Below are positions 33,739 to 42,910 of a DNA stretch of 64,000 nucleotides, in pieces. The notes below the pieces were generated by a model that worked only from the letters and a program-made list of their open reading frames with translations, was not told the DNA's origin and did not search any database. The position numbers and the translations under genes are program-made. Source of the stretch: Pseudomonas viridiflava (lineage in GTDB: Bacteria; Pseudomonadota; Gammaproteobacteria; Pseudomonadales; Pseudomonadaceae); contig UVIF01000010.1 in assembly GCA_900596015.1 (NCBI GenBank), forward strand, positions 1 through 64,000, read 5' to 3'. Numbering within the stretch: position 1 is the first letter of the stretch; each line of letters opens with the position of its first letter.

Positions 33739-35691
33739 TCAGAACCGCAGGGTGGTACCCATCCAGAAGGTACGCCCGTAATTGACCGTGCCGTAGGTGT
33801 CGTCGTCCAGGCGCTTGTCGGCGACGTTGTACACCGCGGCCTTGAGGGTGATGTCGCGGGTCAGCTCGTACGAGCCGCCAACGTCGGCGGTGGTATAGGC
33901 CGGTGCCGGTTCGCCGCTCAAGGTGGTGCCGTATTCCTGGCCATAGTAGTTGACCGAGGCCCAGGCCTGGGCGCGGTCAGACAGGGTCCAGTCGGCGCTG
34001 ATATTGGCTTTGTGTTCGGGTGTCAGCGACAGCGGTGCGCCGGCATTGCTGCCGCTCTTCTGCTCCGAGTCGGTGTAGGTGTAGTTGCCCTTCAGCGCCA
34101 CCTCGCGCGTGATGTCCCAGCGTCCGTTGACCTCGGCACCGGTAATCGTCGCTTCATCGACGTTGATGCGGTCCTGGACGATGTAGCCATTCCAGCGCCG
34201 CGCGGTGTTTTCCGTGGACAGTTTGTCCTTGAAGACGTTGTGGAACACCGTGGCTCCGGCCGACAGGTCGTTGCGATTGGACCACAGCGCCGACAGCTCG
34301 TAGTTGGTGCTGGTTTCCGGCTTGAGGTCCGGGTTGCCGAGATTGACATAGGTGTTGCGGCGAATGGTGGCGTAGCCGGGCACCACGGCGCGAATCTCTG
34401 GTGCCTTGAAGCCGCGCGCCACGCCGCCCTTGAAAGTCCAGTCCGGGGTGGCGCGCCATACTCCGTAGATCCGTGGGCTGACGTGGGTGCCGTATTGCTC
34501 GTGCTCGTCCACCCGGGCACCGGTGGTCAGGGCGAAATCGTCGGTCATCGACCATTCGTTCTCGGCGAACAGCGCTTTCTGGGTCACCGAAAACTCGTAG
34601 TCGCGGCCGTCCATCAGACCTTGGTTCCAGTCGGTCAGCTTGGCGCGGTTCCATTGCAAGCCGGTGGTGGTGATGTTGTAGGCCGTAGGGATGACCAGCT
34701 TGGCATCGAGCACGGTGTTTTCCACCACTGGCTTGCGTCCGAGAATCTCCGGCTGGTTGGCCGCCGCCTTGCCTTCGCGGCTGGCCTTTTCATAAGCGAG
34801 GGACACGTCCGAGGTGGCCCAGCCCCAGCGGCCCTGGTGCGAGATGGAATAATGATCGCGGTTGTTTTCCTGCTCGCGAGTGGCCCAGTTGACGCTGGTA
34901 CCGTCACCGTTCTTCAGGCGCGTGGCGCCGCCTTCCAGGAGGATGTCGTGATCCTCCGTGGGCGTGAAGGCCAGCCGTGCGGTGAGGTCCTTGTGGTCAG
35001 CCTTGGTGAAACCGTTGGTGAGTTCCACGTCGTCATCGCCCTGGCGGTCGAGGTAACGGCCCCAGACCTGCACCCCCAGGTATTTCTCCACCAGCGGGCC
35101 GTTGAGGTAGAACTGGGTCTGCCGCGAATTGCCCTGGTCGCTGTGCTGACGCGCGGCGTAATCGTAGGAAACCGAGCCGCCCCACTGGGTGGAGACCTTG
35201 CGGGTGATGATGTTGATCACGCCACCGATGGCGTCCGAGCCGTACAGCGAAGACATCGGTCCGCGGACCACTTCGATCCGCTCGATGGCTTCGGCCGGTG
35301 GGACGAAACTCTGCTCGTAGCCGCGGTTGCCGTTGACTCGGGTTTCACGGCTGCTCTGGCGTTTGCCGTCGACCAGAATCAGGGTGTAGTCCGGTGGCAT
35401 GCCGCGGATGGAGATATCGGTTTCGTTGGCGCTGCCGTTGACGATGACGCCTTCGATGTTGCGTACGGCGTCACCGAGGTCGTTGTAGGATTTTTTGCGC
35501 AGCTCATCGCCGGTGATGATGGTGACGGAGGCCGGGGCGTCCTCCACGCTTTGCTCGAAGCCTGATGCTGTGACCACGACCTCGTCGAGGACGGTCGGTG
35601 CAGCCAGTTCGATCGGTTCGGCTTGCGCCAGCCCGGCAGTAGCCAGGGCGATCATTGCGGCCAAGGGCCGCAAGGAAAGTGGAGGATGCAT
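33739..35691 (-). CDS. TonB-dependent receptor, CirA/FepA-like
   Basis: A 650-aa outer-membrane receptor: signal peptide about 1-24, TonB box DEVVVTAS (about 36-43), plug domain about 50-160 with GMPPDYTLILVDGKRQ and IERIEVVRGPMSSLYG, then a 22-strand barrel ending in Phe (GTTLRF). The plug resembles receptors for catecholate siderophores and colicin I (CirA). Convergent with an OmpR-type two-component pair, which probably controls it. The ATG at 35689-35691 follows AGGGAA. The upstream region has a perfect interrupted palindrome at 35703-35728. Confidence 0.92.
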   Translation of the reverse strand: MHPPLSLRPLAAMIALATAGLAQAEPIELAAPTVLDEVVVTASGFEQSVEDAPASVTIITGDELRKKSYNDLGDAVRNIEGVIVNGSANETDISIRGMPPDYTLILVDGKRQSSRETRVNGNRGYEQSFVPPAEAIERIEVVRGPMSSLYGSDAIGGVINIITRKVSTQWGGSVSYDYAARQHSDQGNSRQTQFYLNGPLVEKYLGVQVWGRYLDRQGDDDVELTNGFTKADHKDLTARLAFTPTEDHDILLEGGATRLKNGDGTSVNWATREQENNRDHYSISHQGRWGWATSDVSLAYEKASREGKAAANQPEILGRKPVVENTVLDAKLVIPTAYNITTTGLQWNRAKLTDWNQGLMDGRDYEFSVTQKALFAENEWSMTDDFALTTGARVDEHEQYGTHVSPRIYGVWRATPDWTFKGGVARGFKAPEIRAVVPGYATIRRNTYVNLGNPDLKPETSTNYELSALWSNRNDLSAGATVFHNVFKDKLSTENTARRWNGYIVQDRINVDEATITGAEVNGRWDITREVALKGNYTYTDSEQKSGSNAGAPLSLTPEHKANISADWTLSDRAQAWASVNYYGQEYGTTLSGEPAPAYTTADVGGSYELTRDITLKAAVYNVADKRLDDDTYGTVNYGRTFWMGTTLRF

Positions 35692-35702
35692 GGAACTTCC
35701 CT

Positions 35703-35728
35703 ACGATTCTGTTGTAAAAGCGAATCGT
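35703..35728. promoter_or_regulatory. Interrupted palindrome upstream of the TonB-dependent receptor
   Basis: ACGATTC (35703-35709) and GAATCGT (35722-35728) are perfect inverted repeats separated by 12 bp, 11 bp before the receptor ATG. The centre-to-centre distance of 19 bp is near two helical turns, as expected for a dimeric activator or repressor. Candidate operator for the neighbouring response regulator. Confidence 0.5.
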
Positions 35729-35796
35729 ATGCATCCTCAGGCACGAAGGTTGGACAAGGTGTGACAGGGGGTGGGAGGTGTATTGCCTATATTGAC

Positions 35797-35877
35797 GCCT
35801 TCGCGGGCAGAGCCCGCTCCCACAAAGGGTTGTCGAATAGCGAGAATCCTGTGGAAGCGGGCTCTGCCCGCGAAGGC
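35797..35877. repeat. REPIN (paired inverted REP elements)
   Basis: Left arm GCCTTCGCGGGCAGAGCCCG and right arm CGGGCTCTGCCCGCGAAGGC are near-perfect inverse copies separated by about 40 bp. Each arm is itself palindromic. This is the Pseudomonas REP family with a GTAGGAGC/GTGGGAGC-type tail, here between the receptor and lpxO-like genes. Confidence 0.85.
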
Positions 35878-35896
35878 GGTGAAAAGGCCTTAAGGA

Positions 35897-36835
35897 TCAA
35901 CCAAACAGCCAGTAACCCAGCGCCGTCAGCACGACCACTGCCAGCACCGGGCGCAGCACGCGGTAGGCCTTGGGATTGGCGCGCTTGAACTGCTTGACCT
36001 TGCCGCTGAAGCGATCGCTGAAGGTCTTGCTCCAGGCATAGGCCTGGTTGATGCCGCCCACGCGTTCGTCGTCCAGATTCTGCGGTGCTGTGGCACGCCC
36101 CAGAAAGGCGCTGACGCGCTTGTTCAGGCTCGCCATGAAGCGGTTGCTCAGCGGCCGCTCGATGTCGCAGAACAGGATGACCCGGGTGTGCTCGGTTTCG
36201 TTCTTGACCCAATGCACGTAGGTTTCGTCGAACATCACGTCGTCGCCATCGCGCCAGGCGTACTCCTCGCCGTCCACGAAAATGCGGCAGGCATCGGAGT
36301 TGGGCGTCGACAGGCCCAGGTGGTAGCGCAGCGAACCGGCGAACGGATCGCGGTGCGGGTTCAGATGGCTGCCGCCGGGCAACAGGGCGAACATGGCGCC
36401 CTTGACGTTGGGAATGCTGTTGACCAGTTCGACGGTGCGCGGGCACAGCGCGTTGGCCGACGGCAGGGATTTGTCGTACCACTTGAGGTAGAAACGCTTC
36501 CAGCCTTTCTTGAAGAACGAGCCGAAACCGGCATCGTTGTTCTTCTCGGCGGCGCGGATGTAGCCCTCGTCGAACAGGTGCATGGCCTCGTCGCGGATGA
36601 CCTGCCAGTTGTTCTTGAGCACATCCAGCTCCGGGAACTTGCTGCGGTCCAGATAGGGCTTGGAAGGTACGCTGGAGAACAGGTACATCAAGGCGTTGTA
36701 GGGAGCGAACAGGGCCGAGTGGTTGACGAACTGGCGCAACACCGGCAGACGCGCCTTGCCCCGCAGGTGCACGTAGAGTGTGCTGCCGATGAACAGCAGC
36801 AACACGGCAGCCTTGGCGGCGAAGGAAAGGGTCAT
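35897..36835 (-). CDS. lpxO: Aspartyl/asparaginyl beta-hydroxylase, LpxO-like
   Basis: A 312-aa Fe(II)/2-oxoglutarate dioxygenase with an N-terminal membrane segment (about 5-23) and another hydrophobic segment at the C-terminus (about 295-311). The metal triad is visible: His161 and Asp163 in NPHRDPF and His208 in ETYVHWV; Arg218 should bind 2-oxoglutarate. Size, topology and motifs fit LpxO, which hydroxylates a lipid A acyl chain. The family also contains related hydroxylases of unknown substrate, so the symbol is likely rather than certain. Start at the ATG at 36833-36835. Confidence 0.82.
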   Translation of the reverse strand: MTLSFAAKAAVLLLFIGSTLYVHLRGKARLPVLRQFVNHSALFAPYNALMYLFSSVPSKPYLDRSKFPELDVLKNNWQVIRDEAMHLFDEGYIRAAEKNNDAGFGSFFKKGWKRFYLKWYDKSLPSANALCPRTVELVNSIPNVKGAMFALLPGGSHLNPHRDPFAGSLRYHLGLSTPNSDACRIFVDGEEYAWRDGDDVMFDETYVHWVKNETEHTRVILFCDIERPLSNRFMASLNKRVSAFLGRATAPQNLDDERVGGINQAYAWSKTFSDRFSGKVKQFKRANPKAYRVLRPVLAVVVLTALGYWLFG

Positions 36836-36959
36836 GGAGCGGATCCTCGAGTGGGCAGTGCGCCATGATAAACCCTGGGGGCCCGACTGGAAATGAAAGG
36901 CGTTGGGCGGTGGTCGGGCTGCGCGAAGGGAGCGCGGTGTGTCAGTTGTACCGCGGCGC

Positions 36960-37031
36960 GGCTTTCGCGGCCGCGGACCGCTCCTACGGAGGTGGCGTAT
37001 ACCCGTAGGAGCGGTCATCGGCCGCGAAGGC
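36960..37031. repeat. REPIN
   Basis: TTCGCGGCCGCGGACCGCTC and, inverted, GAGCGGTCATCGGCCGCGAA flank a ~30-bp spacer. Same REP family as at 56128-56243. It lies between the lpxO-like gene and cysK. Confidence 0.85.
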
Positions 37032-37053
37032 GTCAGCCGTTACACCACAGTGA

Positions 37054-38028
37054 TCAAGCCTGCAGTTCGGTTTCGGTGAACAGGTCGCTGAACAGCATGC
37101 TCGACAGGTAACGCTCGCCCGAATCGGGCAGGATCACCACGATGGTCTTGCCTTGCATTTCAGGCTTCTCCGCCAGCTTGGCCGCGGCCGCCATGGCCGC
37201 GCCACACGAAATACCGCAGAGGATGCCCTCCTCCTGCATCAGGCGCCGCGCCATGGCCTTGGCTTCGTCGTCACTGACCAGCTCGACCCGATCCACCAGC
37301 GACAAGTCGAGGTTCTTCGGAATGAAGCCGGCGCCGATGCCCTGGATCTTGTGTGGCGCCGGAGTGATGTCCTGGCCGGCCATGGCCTGGGTAATGATCG
37401 GCGAGCCCAGCGGCTCGACCGCAACGCTGAGGATCGACTTGCCCTGCACCTGCTTGATGTAGCGCGAGATACCGGTAATCGTGCCGCCGGTACCCACGCC
37501 CGCCACCAGCACATCAACGGCGCCGTCGGTGTCGTTCCAGATCTCTGGCCCTGTGGTCTTTTCATGAATCGCCGGATTGGCCGGGTTGTCGAACTGCTGG
37601 GGCATGAAATACAGCTCGGGATCACTGGCGACGATCTCCCCTGCCTTTTCGATGGCGCCCTTCATGCCGCGGGCCGGCTCGGTCAGTACCAGTTCGGCAC
37701 CCAGCGCCTTGAGCACCTTGCGCCGCTCCAGGCTCATGGACGCGGGCATGGTCAGCATGAGCTTGTAGCCGCGCGCAGCGGCCACGAATGCCAGGCCGAT
37801 GCCGGTATTGCCCGACGTCGGCTCGACGATGGTCATGCCGGGCTTGAGCTTGCCCGAGCTTTCAGCGTCCCAGATCATGCTCGCGCCAATGCGGCACTTG
37901 ACCGAGTAGCCGGGGTTACGCCCCTCGATCTTGGCCAGCAGGGTCACCCCGCGCGGGCCGATCCGGTTGATCTGCACCAACGGCGTATTGCCGATGGAAT
38001 GGGCGTTGTCGGCGTAAATGCGGCTCAT
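37054..38028 (-). CDS. cysK: Cysteine synthase A
   Basis: A 324-aa PLP enzyme. O-acetylserine and sulfide give cysteine. PLP lysine Lys44 lies in [11 protein letters not shown]; the substrate loop is PTSGNTGIG and the phosphate-binding loop is [10 protein letters not shown]. Sequence and length match CysK rather than CysM. It is divergent from the DUF748 gene, with a 123-bp gap. Confidence 0.96.
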   Translation of the reverse strand: MSRIYADNAHSIGNTPLVQINRIGPRGVTLLAKIEGRNPGYSVKCRIGASMIWDAESSGKLKPGMTIVEPTSGNTGIGLAFVAAARGYKLMLTMPASMSLERRKVLKALGAELVLTEPARGMKGAIEKAGEIVASDPELYFMPQQFDNPANPAIHEKTTGPEIWNDTDGAVDVLVAGVGTGGTITGISRYIKQVQGKSILSVAVEPLGSPIITQAMAGQDITPAPHKIQGIGAGFIPKNLDLSLVDRVELVSDDEAKAMARRLMQEEGILCGISCGAAMAAAAKLAEKPEMQGKTIVVILPDSGERYLSSMLFSDLFTETELQA

Positions 38029-38151
38029 GGCGTAAGGGTCCTTGTGCTGCAGCAGGAAAAATCCAAGGTTAAGCCCGCGATGGGGGTGAGTCCAGCGAAC
38101 GGATGAGACTGTGGACAGTCAATCGCTAACTATCGTTCTGGAGATCCTGCC

Positions 38152-39228
38152 ATGAAACGTCGCTACAGCTGGCCACTATGGACCGTGACCGGCCTGGTCG
38201 TATTGGTGCTGGCGCTGCACCTCGCCCTGCCCTATCTGGTGCGCGACTACTTGAACGACAAGCTGGCCGACATGGGTGACTACAAGGGCCGAGTCAGCGA
38301 TGTCGACCTGGCCTGGTGGCGCGGCGCCTATCAGATCAACGGCCTGCAGATCGTCAAGACCTCCGGCAAAGTGCCCGTGCCGCTGCTCGATGCGCCGGTG
38401 ATCGACATCGCGGTGAGCTGGCACGCCCTGTGGAACAAGCATGCGGTGGTCGCACATGTGGAGTTCCTGCGCCCTGAGCTGAACTTCGTCGACGGCGGCG
38501 CCAACAAGCAGGCCACCCAGACCGGTGCCGGCACCGACTGGCGCGACCAGATGAACAAGCTGCTGCCGATCACCTTGAACGAAGTGCGGGTCAACGATGG
38601 CAAGATCAGCTTCCGCAATTTCTCGTCCAAACCGCAGGTCAACCTCAGCGCCACCCAGGTCAACGCCAGCCTGTACAACCTGACCAATGTCGAGGACCTG
38701 GAGGGCAAGCGCGATGCGCGTTTCGAAGGCCACGCCAAGCTGTTCGGCCAGGCCCCCATTGAAAGCACCGCCACGTTCGATCCGTTCAGCAACTTCGAAG
38801 ACTTCGAATTCCGCTTGCGCGCCACCGGCATCGAGTTGCGTCGGCTCAACGATTTCTCGGGTGCCTATGGCAAGTTCGATTTCAACGCCGGCAGTGGCGA
38901 CATCGTGATCGAGGCCGACGCCGACAACGCCCGCCTGAGCGGTTACATCAAACCGCTGTTGCACAATGTCGACGTGTTCAACTGGCAACAGGACGTCGAG
39001 AACAAGGACAAGGGCATCTTGCGTTCCATCTGGGAGGCCGTGGTCGGTGGGACCGAGACGGTGCTCAAGAACCAGTCGCAGAACCAGTTCGCGACCCGTG
39101 TCGAACTCAGCGGCAATGTGCATCGTCAGGACATCAGCCCATTGCAGGCGTTCTGGCAGATCTTGCGCAACGGATTCGTACAGGCTTTCAATGCACGCTA
39201 TGAGCAGGCGCCGCCCAAGCAGGAGTGA
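38152..39228 (+). CDS. DUF748 (AsmA-like) protein
   Basis: A 358-aa protein with an N-terminal membrane anchor (about 8-30) and a long periplasmic domain of beta-rich repeats (KGRVSDVDLAWWRGAYQING, KISFRNFSSKPQVNLSATQV). DUF748 is a subgroup of AsmA/YhdP-like envelope proteins; members are linked to lipid transport and outer-membrane integrity. The exact role of this one is unknown. A REPIN follows. Confidence 0.85.
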   Translation: MKRRYSWPLWTVTGLVVLVLALHLALPYLVRDYLNDKLADMGDYKGRVSDVDLAWWRGAYQINGLQIVKTSGKVPVPLLDAPVIDIAVSWHALWNKHAVVAHVEFLRPELNFVDGGANKQATQTGAGTDWRDQMNKLLPITLNEVRVNDGKISFRNFSSKPQVNLSATQVNASLYNLTNVEDLEGKRDARFEGHAKLFGQAPIESTATFDPFSNFEDFEFRLRATGIELRRLNDFSGAYGKFDFNAGSGDIVIEADADNARLSGYIKPLLHNVDVFNWQQDVENKDKGILRSIWEAVVGGTETVLKNQSQNQFATRVELSGNVHRQDISPLQAFWQILRNGFVQAFNARYEQAPPKQE

Positions 39229-39248
39229 GGCGAGTGGCCCGGCCGACG

Positions 39249-39320
39249 TCTTCGCGGGCAGAGACCTGCTCCTACAGGGTCCGGGCCAACCTTGTGGGAG
39301 CGGGTCTCTGCCCGCGAAGA
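39249..39320. repeat. REPIN
   Basis: TCTTCGCGGGCAGAGACCTG and its inverse form CGGGTCTCTGCCCGCGAAGA flank a ~30-bp spacer between the DUF748 gene and the MoxR gene. Family as at 35797-35877, with a C-to-T type change shared by both arms. Confidence 0.85.
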
Positions 39321-39396
39321 GGCCCTACCTGACACACCACAAACACCTTACCGCGCTATATAGTCGACCCCACACTTGATCACCGAGGACAGCCCC

Positions 39397-40242
39397 ATGA
39401 AGTTCGAAGGCACTCCCGCCTATGTCGCCACCGACGACCTCAAGCTGGCGGTCAATGCCGCGATCACCCTGCAACGACCCCTGCTGGTCAAGGGCGAGCC
39501 GGGCACTGGCAAAACCATGCTGGCCGAACAACTGGCCGAGTCCTTCGGCGCGCGCCTGATCACCTGGCACATCAAGTCCACCACCAAAGCCCACCAGGGG
39601 CTGTACGAGTACGATGCGGTCAGCCGCCTGCGCGACTCGCAACTGGGTGTGGACAAGGTCCACGATGTGCGCAACTACCTGAAGAAAGGCAAGCTGTGGG
39701 AGGCGTTCGAGGCGGACGAGCGGGTCATCCTGCTGATCGATGAAATCGACAAGGCCGACATCGAGTTCCCCAACGACCTGCTGCAGGAACTCGACAAGAT
39801 GGAGTTCTATGTCTACGAGACCAACGAAACCATCAAGGCCCGTCACCGCCCGATCATCATCATTACCTCCAACAACGAAAAGGAGCTGCCCGACGCATTC
39901 CTGCGTCGCTGCTTCTTCCACTACATCGCCTTTCCGGACCGCACCACCCTGCAACGCATCGTCGACGTGCACTACCCCGACATCAAGAAAACCCTGGTGG
40001 CCGAAGCCCTGGACGTGTTCTTCGACGTGCGCAAGGTGCCCGGCCTGAAAAAGAAGCCCTCCACCTCCGAGCTGGTCGACTGGCTCAAGCTGCTGATGGC
40101 CGACAATATCGGCGAAGCCGTGCTGCGCGAACGTGATCCGACCAAGGCCATCCCACCGCTGGCCGGGGCACTGGTCAAGAACGAACAGGACGTGCAATTG
40201 CTCGAACGCCTGGCGTTCATGAGCCGACGCGGCAACCGCTGA
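39397..40242 (+). CDS. MoxR-family AAA+ ATPase
   Basis: 281 aa. Walker A GEPGTGKT (33-40), Walker B LLIDEID (112-118), sensor 1 region IIIITSNNEKELPDAFLRRC with the Arg finger. MoxR ATPases act as chaperones that mature or remodel a partner complex, usually with a VWA-domain protein encoded next door; here that is the gene starting 31 bp downstream. The client is unknown. Start at the ATG at 39397. Confidence 0.92.
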   Translation: MKFEGTPAYVATDDLKLAVNAAITLQRPLLVKGEPGTGKTMLAEQLAESFGARLITWHIKSTTKAHQGLYEYDAVSRLRDSQLGVDKVHDVRNYLKKGKLWEAFEADERVILLIDEIDKADIEFPNDLLQELDKMEFYVYETNETIKARHRPIIIITSNNEKELPDAFLRRCFFHYIAFPDRTTLQRIVDVHYPDIKKTLVAEALDVFFDVRKVPGLKKKPSTSELVDWLKLLMADNIGEAVLRERDPTKAIPPLAGALVKNEQDVQLLERLAFMSRRGNR

Positions 40243-40273
40243 TCCCCCTTTTTCGACTGCGAGGGCGTGCGCC

Positions 40274-41452
40274 ATGCTGCTCAACCTGTTCAATGAAATG
40301 CGCGCGGCCAAGGTGCCGGTGTCGGTGCGTGAACTGCTCGACCTGATCAATGCCTTGGAACAGCGCGTGACGTTCGCCGACATGGACGAATTCTACTTTC
40401 TGGCGCGGGCGATACTGGTCAAGGACGAACGTCATTTCGACAAGTTCGACCGGGCGTTTTCAGCCTATTTCAACGGCCTGCAGAACCTTGATCAACACCT
40501 CGAAGCGCTGATCCCGGAAGAATGGCTGCGCAAGGAGTTCGAGCGCTCGTTGAGCGCCGAGGAACGCGCGCAGATCCAGTCCCTGGGCGGGCTGGACAAG
40601 CTGATCGAAGCCTTCAAGCAGCGCCTGGAGGAACAGAAAGGCCGGCATGCCGGCGGCAGCAAGTGGATCGGCACCGGCGGCACCAGTCCGTTCGGCTCGG
40701 GTGGCTATCACCCCGAGGGCATTCGCGTGGGCGATGCCGGCGAGCGTCAGGGCAAGGCGGTAAAGGTGTGGGACCAGCGCGAGTACCGCAACCTGGATGA
40801 CAGCGTGGAACTGGGTACGCGCAACATCAAGGTGGCACTGCGTCGATTGCGCCAGTTCGCTCGGCAAGGGGCGGCCGAAGAGCTGGACATCGACGGCACC
40901 ATCGACCACACCGCACGCGATGGCGGGCTGCTCAACATCCAGTTGCGTCCCGAGCGGCGCAACAACGTGAAGCTGTTGTTGCTGTTCGATATCGGCGGTT
41001 CGATGGACGCCCACGTCAAGGTCTGCGAAGAGTTGTTCTCGGCCTGCCGTACCGAGTTCAAGCACCTCGAGTATTTCTACTTTCACAACTGTGTCTACGA
41101 GACGGTCTGGAAGGACAACCAGCGGCGCAACGCCGAGCGCATCAGCACCCACGACCTGCTGCACAAGTACGGCCCCGACTACAAGGTGGTGTTCATCGGC
41201 GATGCGGCGATGGCACCTTACGAGATCACTCATCCGGGCGGCAGCGTCGAGCACTGGAACGAGGAAGCGGGGCTGGTGTGGTTGCAGCGGTTCATGCAGA
41301 CCTACCGCAAACTGATCTGGATCAATCCCTACCCCGAAAACACCTGGGGGTACACGGCGTCGACGCACATCATTCGCGATCTGGTGGAACAGCGAATGTA
41401 CCCGCTGACCCTGAGTGGGTTGGAGGACGGGATGCGCTATCTGGCCAAGTGA
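40274..41452 (+). CDS. CoxE-like VWA-domain protein, MoxR partner
   Basis: A 392-aa protein. N-terminal helical region about 1-130 (LNLFNEMRAAKVPVSVRELL is typical of the CoxE family), glycine-rich linker, then a VWA domain from about 225. The metal-site motif is DIGGSM (Asp239, Ser243) in place of the canonical DxSxS, so one metal ligand is changed to Gly. It is co-directional with the MoxR gene and presumably forms a functional pair. Confidence 0.9.
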   Translation: MLLNLFNEMRAAKVPVSVRELLDLINALEQRVTFADMDEFYFLARAILVKDERHFDKFDRAFSAYFNGLQNLDQHLEALIPEEWLRKEFERSLSAEERAQIQSLGGLDKLIEAFKQRLEEQKGRHAGGSKWIGTGGTSPFGSGGYHPEGIRVGDAGERQGKAVKVWDQREYRNLDDSVELGTRNIKVALRRLRQFARQGAAEELDIDGTIDHTARDGGLLNIQLRPERRNNVKLLLLFDIGGSMDAHVKVCEELFSACRTEFKHLEYFYFHNCVYETVWKDNQRRNAERISTHDLLHKYGPDYKVVFIGDAAMAPYEITHPGGSVEHWNEEAGLVWLQRFMQTYRKLIWINPYPENTWGYTASTHIIRDLVEQRMYPLTLSGLEDGMRYLAK

Positions 41453-41470
41453 GGGGTATTGCGTGAAGTT

Positions 41471-41497
41471 GTTCGCGGCCGCTGACCCCTCCTGCGG
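41471..41497. repeat. Single REP element
   Basis: GTTCGCGGCCGCTGACCCCT followed by CCTGCGG is one half of the REPIN family seen at 56128-56243; no inverted mate is nearby. It lies between the VWA gene and the DUF2937-type gene. Confidence 0.6.
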
Positions 41498-41515
41498 TGA
41501 CGTTAGAAGCACGCT

Positions 41516-42055
41516 CTAGCGTTCGCGGCGCACCAGGGGCTCGTCCACCGGTTTGGCACGGCGACGGCCGAACCACAGGGTCCAGCCGATGAACAGGATG
41601 ATGCATTCCACCACCCAGGCCAGCAGCAGGGCACAGGCGATGCCCCAGGCAATTGCCTCAGGCGCCAGCAGCACCTGATAGCTGTAGCCATTCAAGGTTT
41701 CCTGGCGCAATTGCGGATCGGCCTTGGCCAGCACATGCCAGGCTTTGGCATACCAGGGCCCTTGCAGCGCTTGCCACTCGCGTTCCAGCAACTGATTGCG
41801 GGCCAGCAGTGCGCCGATGCTGGCGGCGTCGCTGCGGAACACCGGGTCTTCGCTGGCACGGTAGTGCGCCACCAGCGCCTGCAGATCGCCATTGAAGAAG
41901 CGCTGTGCGGTTTCGCTGAAACCACGCAGGCTCTGCTGCGCTTCGAGCCGATGGGCCTCGACCCGCTGGCTGTAGTCGTTGATCACGCCGGGCACTTGCA
42001 CACCCACCAGCAGGCCGACGGCAAACAGCACAAGTCGCAGGTAGCTTCGCAGCAT
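41516..42055 (-). CDS. DUF2937-type membrane protein
   Basis: A 179-aa protein with one membrane segment at each end (about 4-24 and 133-160) and an intervening helical periplasmic domain. The block GVQVPGVINDYSQRVEAHRL recalls DUF2937. Function unknown. Start at the ATG at 42053-42055; an in-frame ATG 11 codons upstream lacks a clear ribosome site. Confidence 0.75.
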   Translation of the reverse strand: MLRSYLRLVLFAVGLLVGVQVPGVINDYSQRVEAHRLEAQQSLRGFSETAQRFFNGDLQALVAHYRASEDPVFRSDAASIGALLARNQLLEREWQALQGPWYAKAWHVLAKADPQLRQETLNGYSYQVLLAPEAIAWGIACALLLAWVVECIILFIGWTLWFGRRRAKPVDEPLVRRER

Positions 42056-42097
42056 GAACGTCCTCTCAGTCAAAGGTGGCAGCGCCACGGTGGGGTA

Positions 42098-42880
42098 TCA
42101 GGCAGGCTGCGCCTGTCCGGTGGCCACACACTCACCCTGGCGCCACAGGCCCCAGTTGCCGGGCGCATAGCGGTTCCAGGTTTCGTTCTCGGTCAGCGGC
42201 TCGGTGGCGATCACCGTGACCACATCGTCGGGCGTGGTCTCGGCCTGGAAATCCACGATCACGTCCACGTCTTTGAGGCGTGCCGGACCGAAAGGTGCCC
42301 GCCGGGTGATGTGCACCAGCTTGGTCGAACAGAAGCAGAACAGCCAGTCGCCATCGCTGAGCAGGCAGTTGAATACACCCTGGCCACGGTACTGCTCGCA
42401 GGCCTGCACCAGGATAGGCAGCAGGCGCTCGAACTCGACTGGTTCGGGAAAGGATTCGCGGACGCGGTTGAGCAGGTCGCAGAACGCCGCTTCGCTGTCG
42501 GTATCGCCCACCGGACGATAGAAATCGGCGCGCGGGTCGAAATCGGCCAACTGGCCATTGTGGGCGAAGCACCAGTTGCGTCCCCACAGCTCACGCACGA
42601 AGGGGTGGGTATTGGCCAGGCAGACCTTGCCGACGTTGGCCTGGCGAATGTGGCCGATGACCACTTCGCTCCTGATCGGGTAGCGCTGCACCAACTGCGC
42701 CACTTCCGACTCGCTGCTCGCGGTCGGGTCCTGGAACAGGCGCAGACCGCGGCCCTCATAGAAGGCGATGCCCCAGCCGTCGCGGTGGGGACCGGTGCGG
42801 CCGCCGCGCTGCATCAGGCCGGTGAAGCTGAAAACGATATCGGTCGGTACGTTGGCACTCATGCCCAGAAGTTCACACAT
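42098..42880 (-). CDS. Class II glutamine amidotransferase, YafJ-like
   Basis: A 260-aa Ntn-hydrolase. It begins MCELLGMSA; removal of Met exposes catalytic Cys2. GPHRDGWGIAFYEGRGLRLF, IGHIRQANVGKV and NTHPF are typical of class II glutaminase domains. It has only the glutaminase domain, like YafJ, and no synthase part, so its physiological acceptor is not known. Confidence 0.9.
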   Translation of the reverse strand: MCELLGMSANVPTDIVFSFTGLMQRGGRTGPHRDGWGIAFYEGRGLRLFQDPTASSESEVAQLVQRYPIRSEVVIGHIRQANVGKVCLANTHPFVRELWGRNWCFAHNGQLADFDPRADFYRPVGDTDSEAAFCDLLNRVRESFPEPVEFERLLPILVQACEQYRGQGVFNCLLSDGDWLFCFCSTKLVHITRRAPFGPARLKDVDVIVDFQAETTPDDVVTVIATEPLTENETWNRYAPGNWGLWRQGECVATGQAQPA

Positions 42881-42910
42881 GCACGGTACTCGAGACGATG
42901 GAACGTGGAT

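Noticed and set aside
33451..35565. Long plus-strand open frame opposite the TonB receptor
   Set aside because: Overlaps the end of the sensor kinase and all of the receptor in antisense; the receptor has signal peptide, TonB box, plug and barrel.
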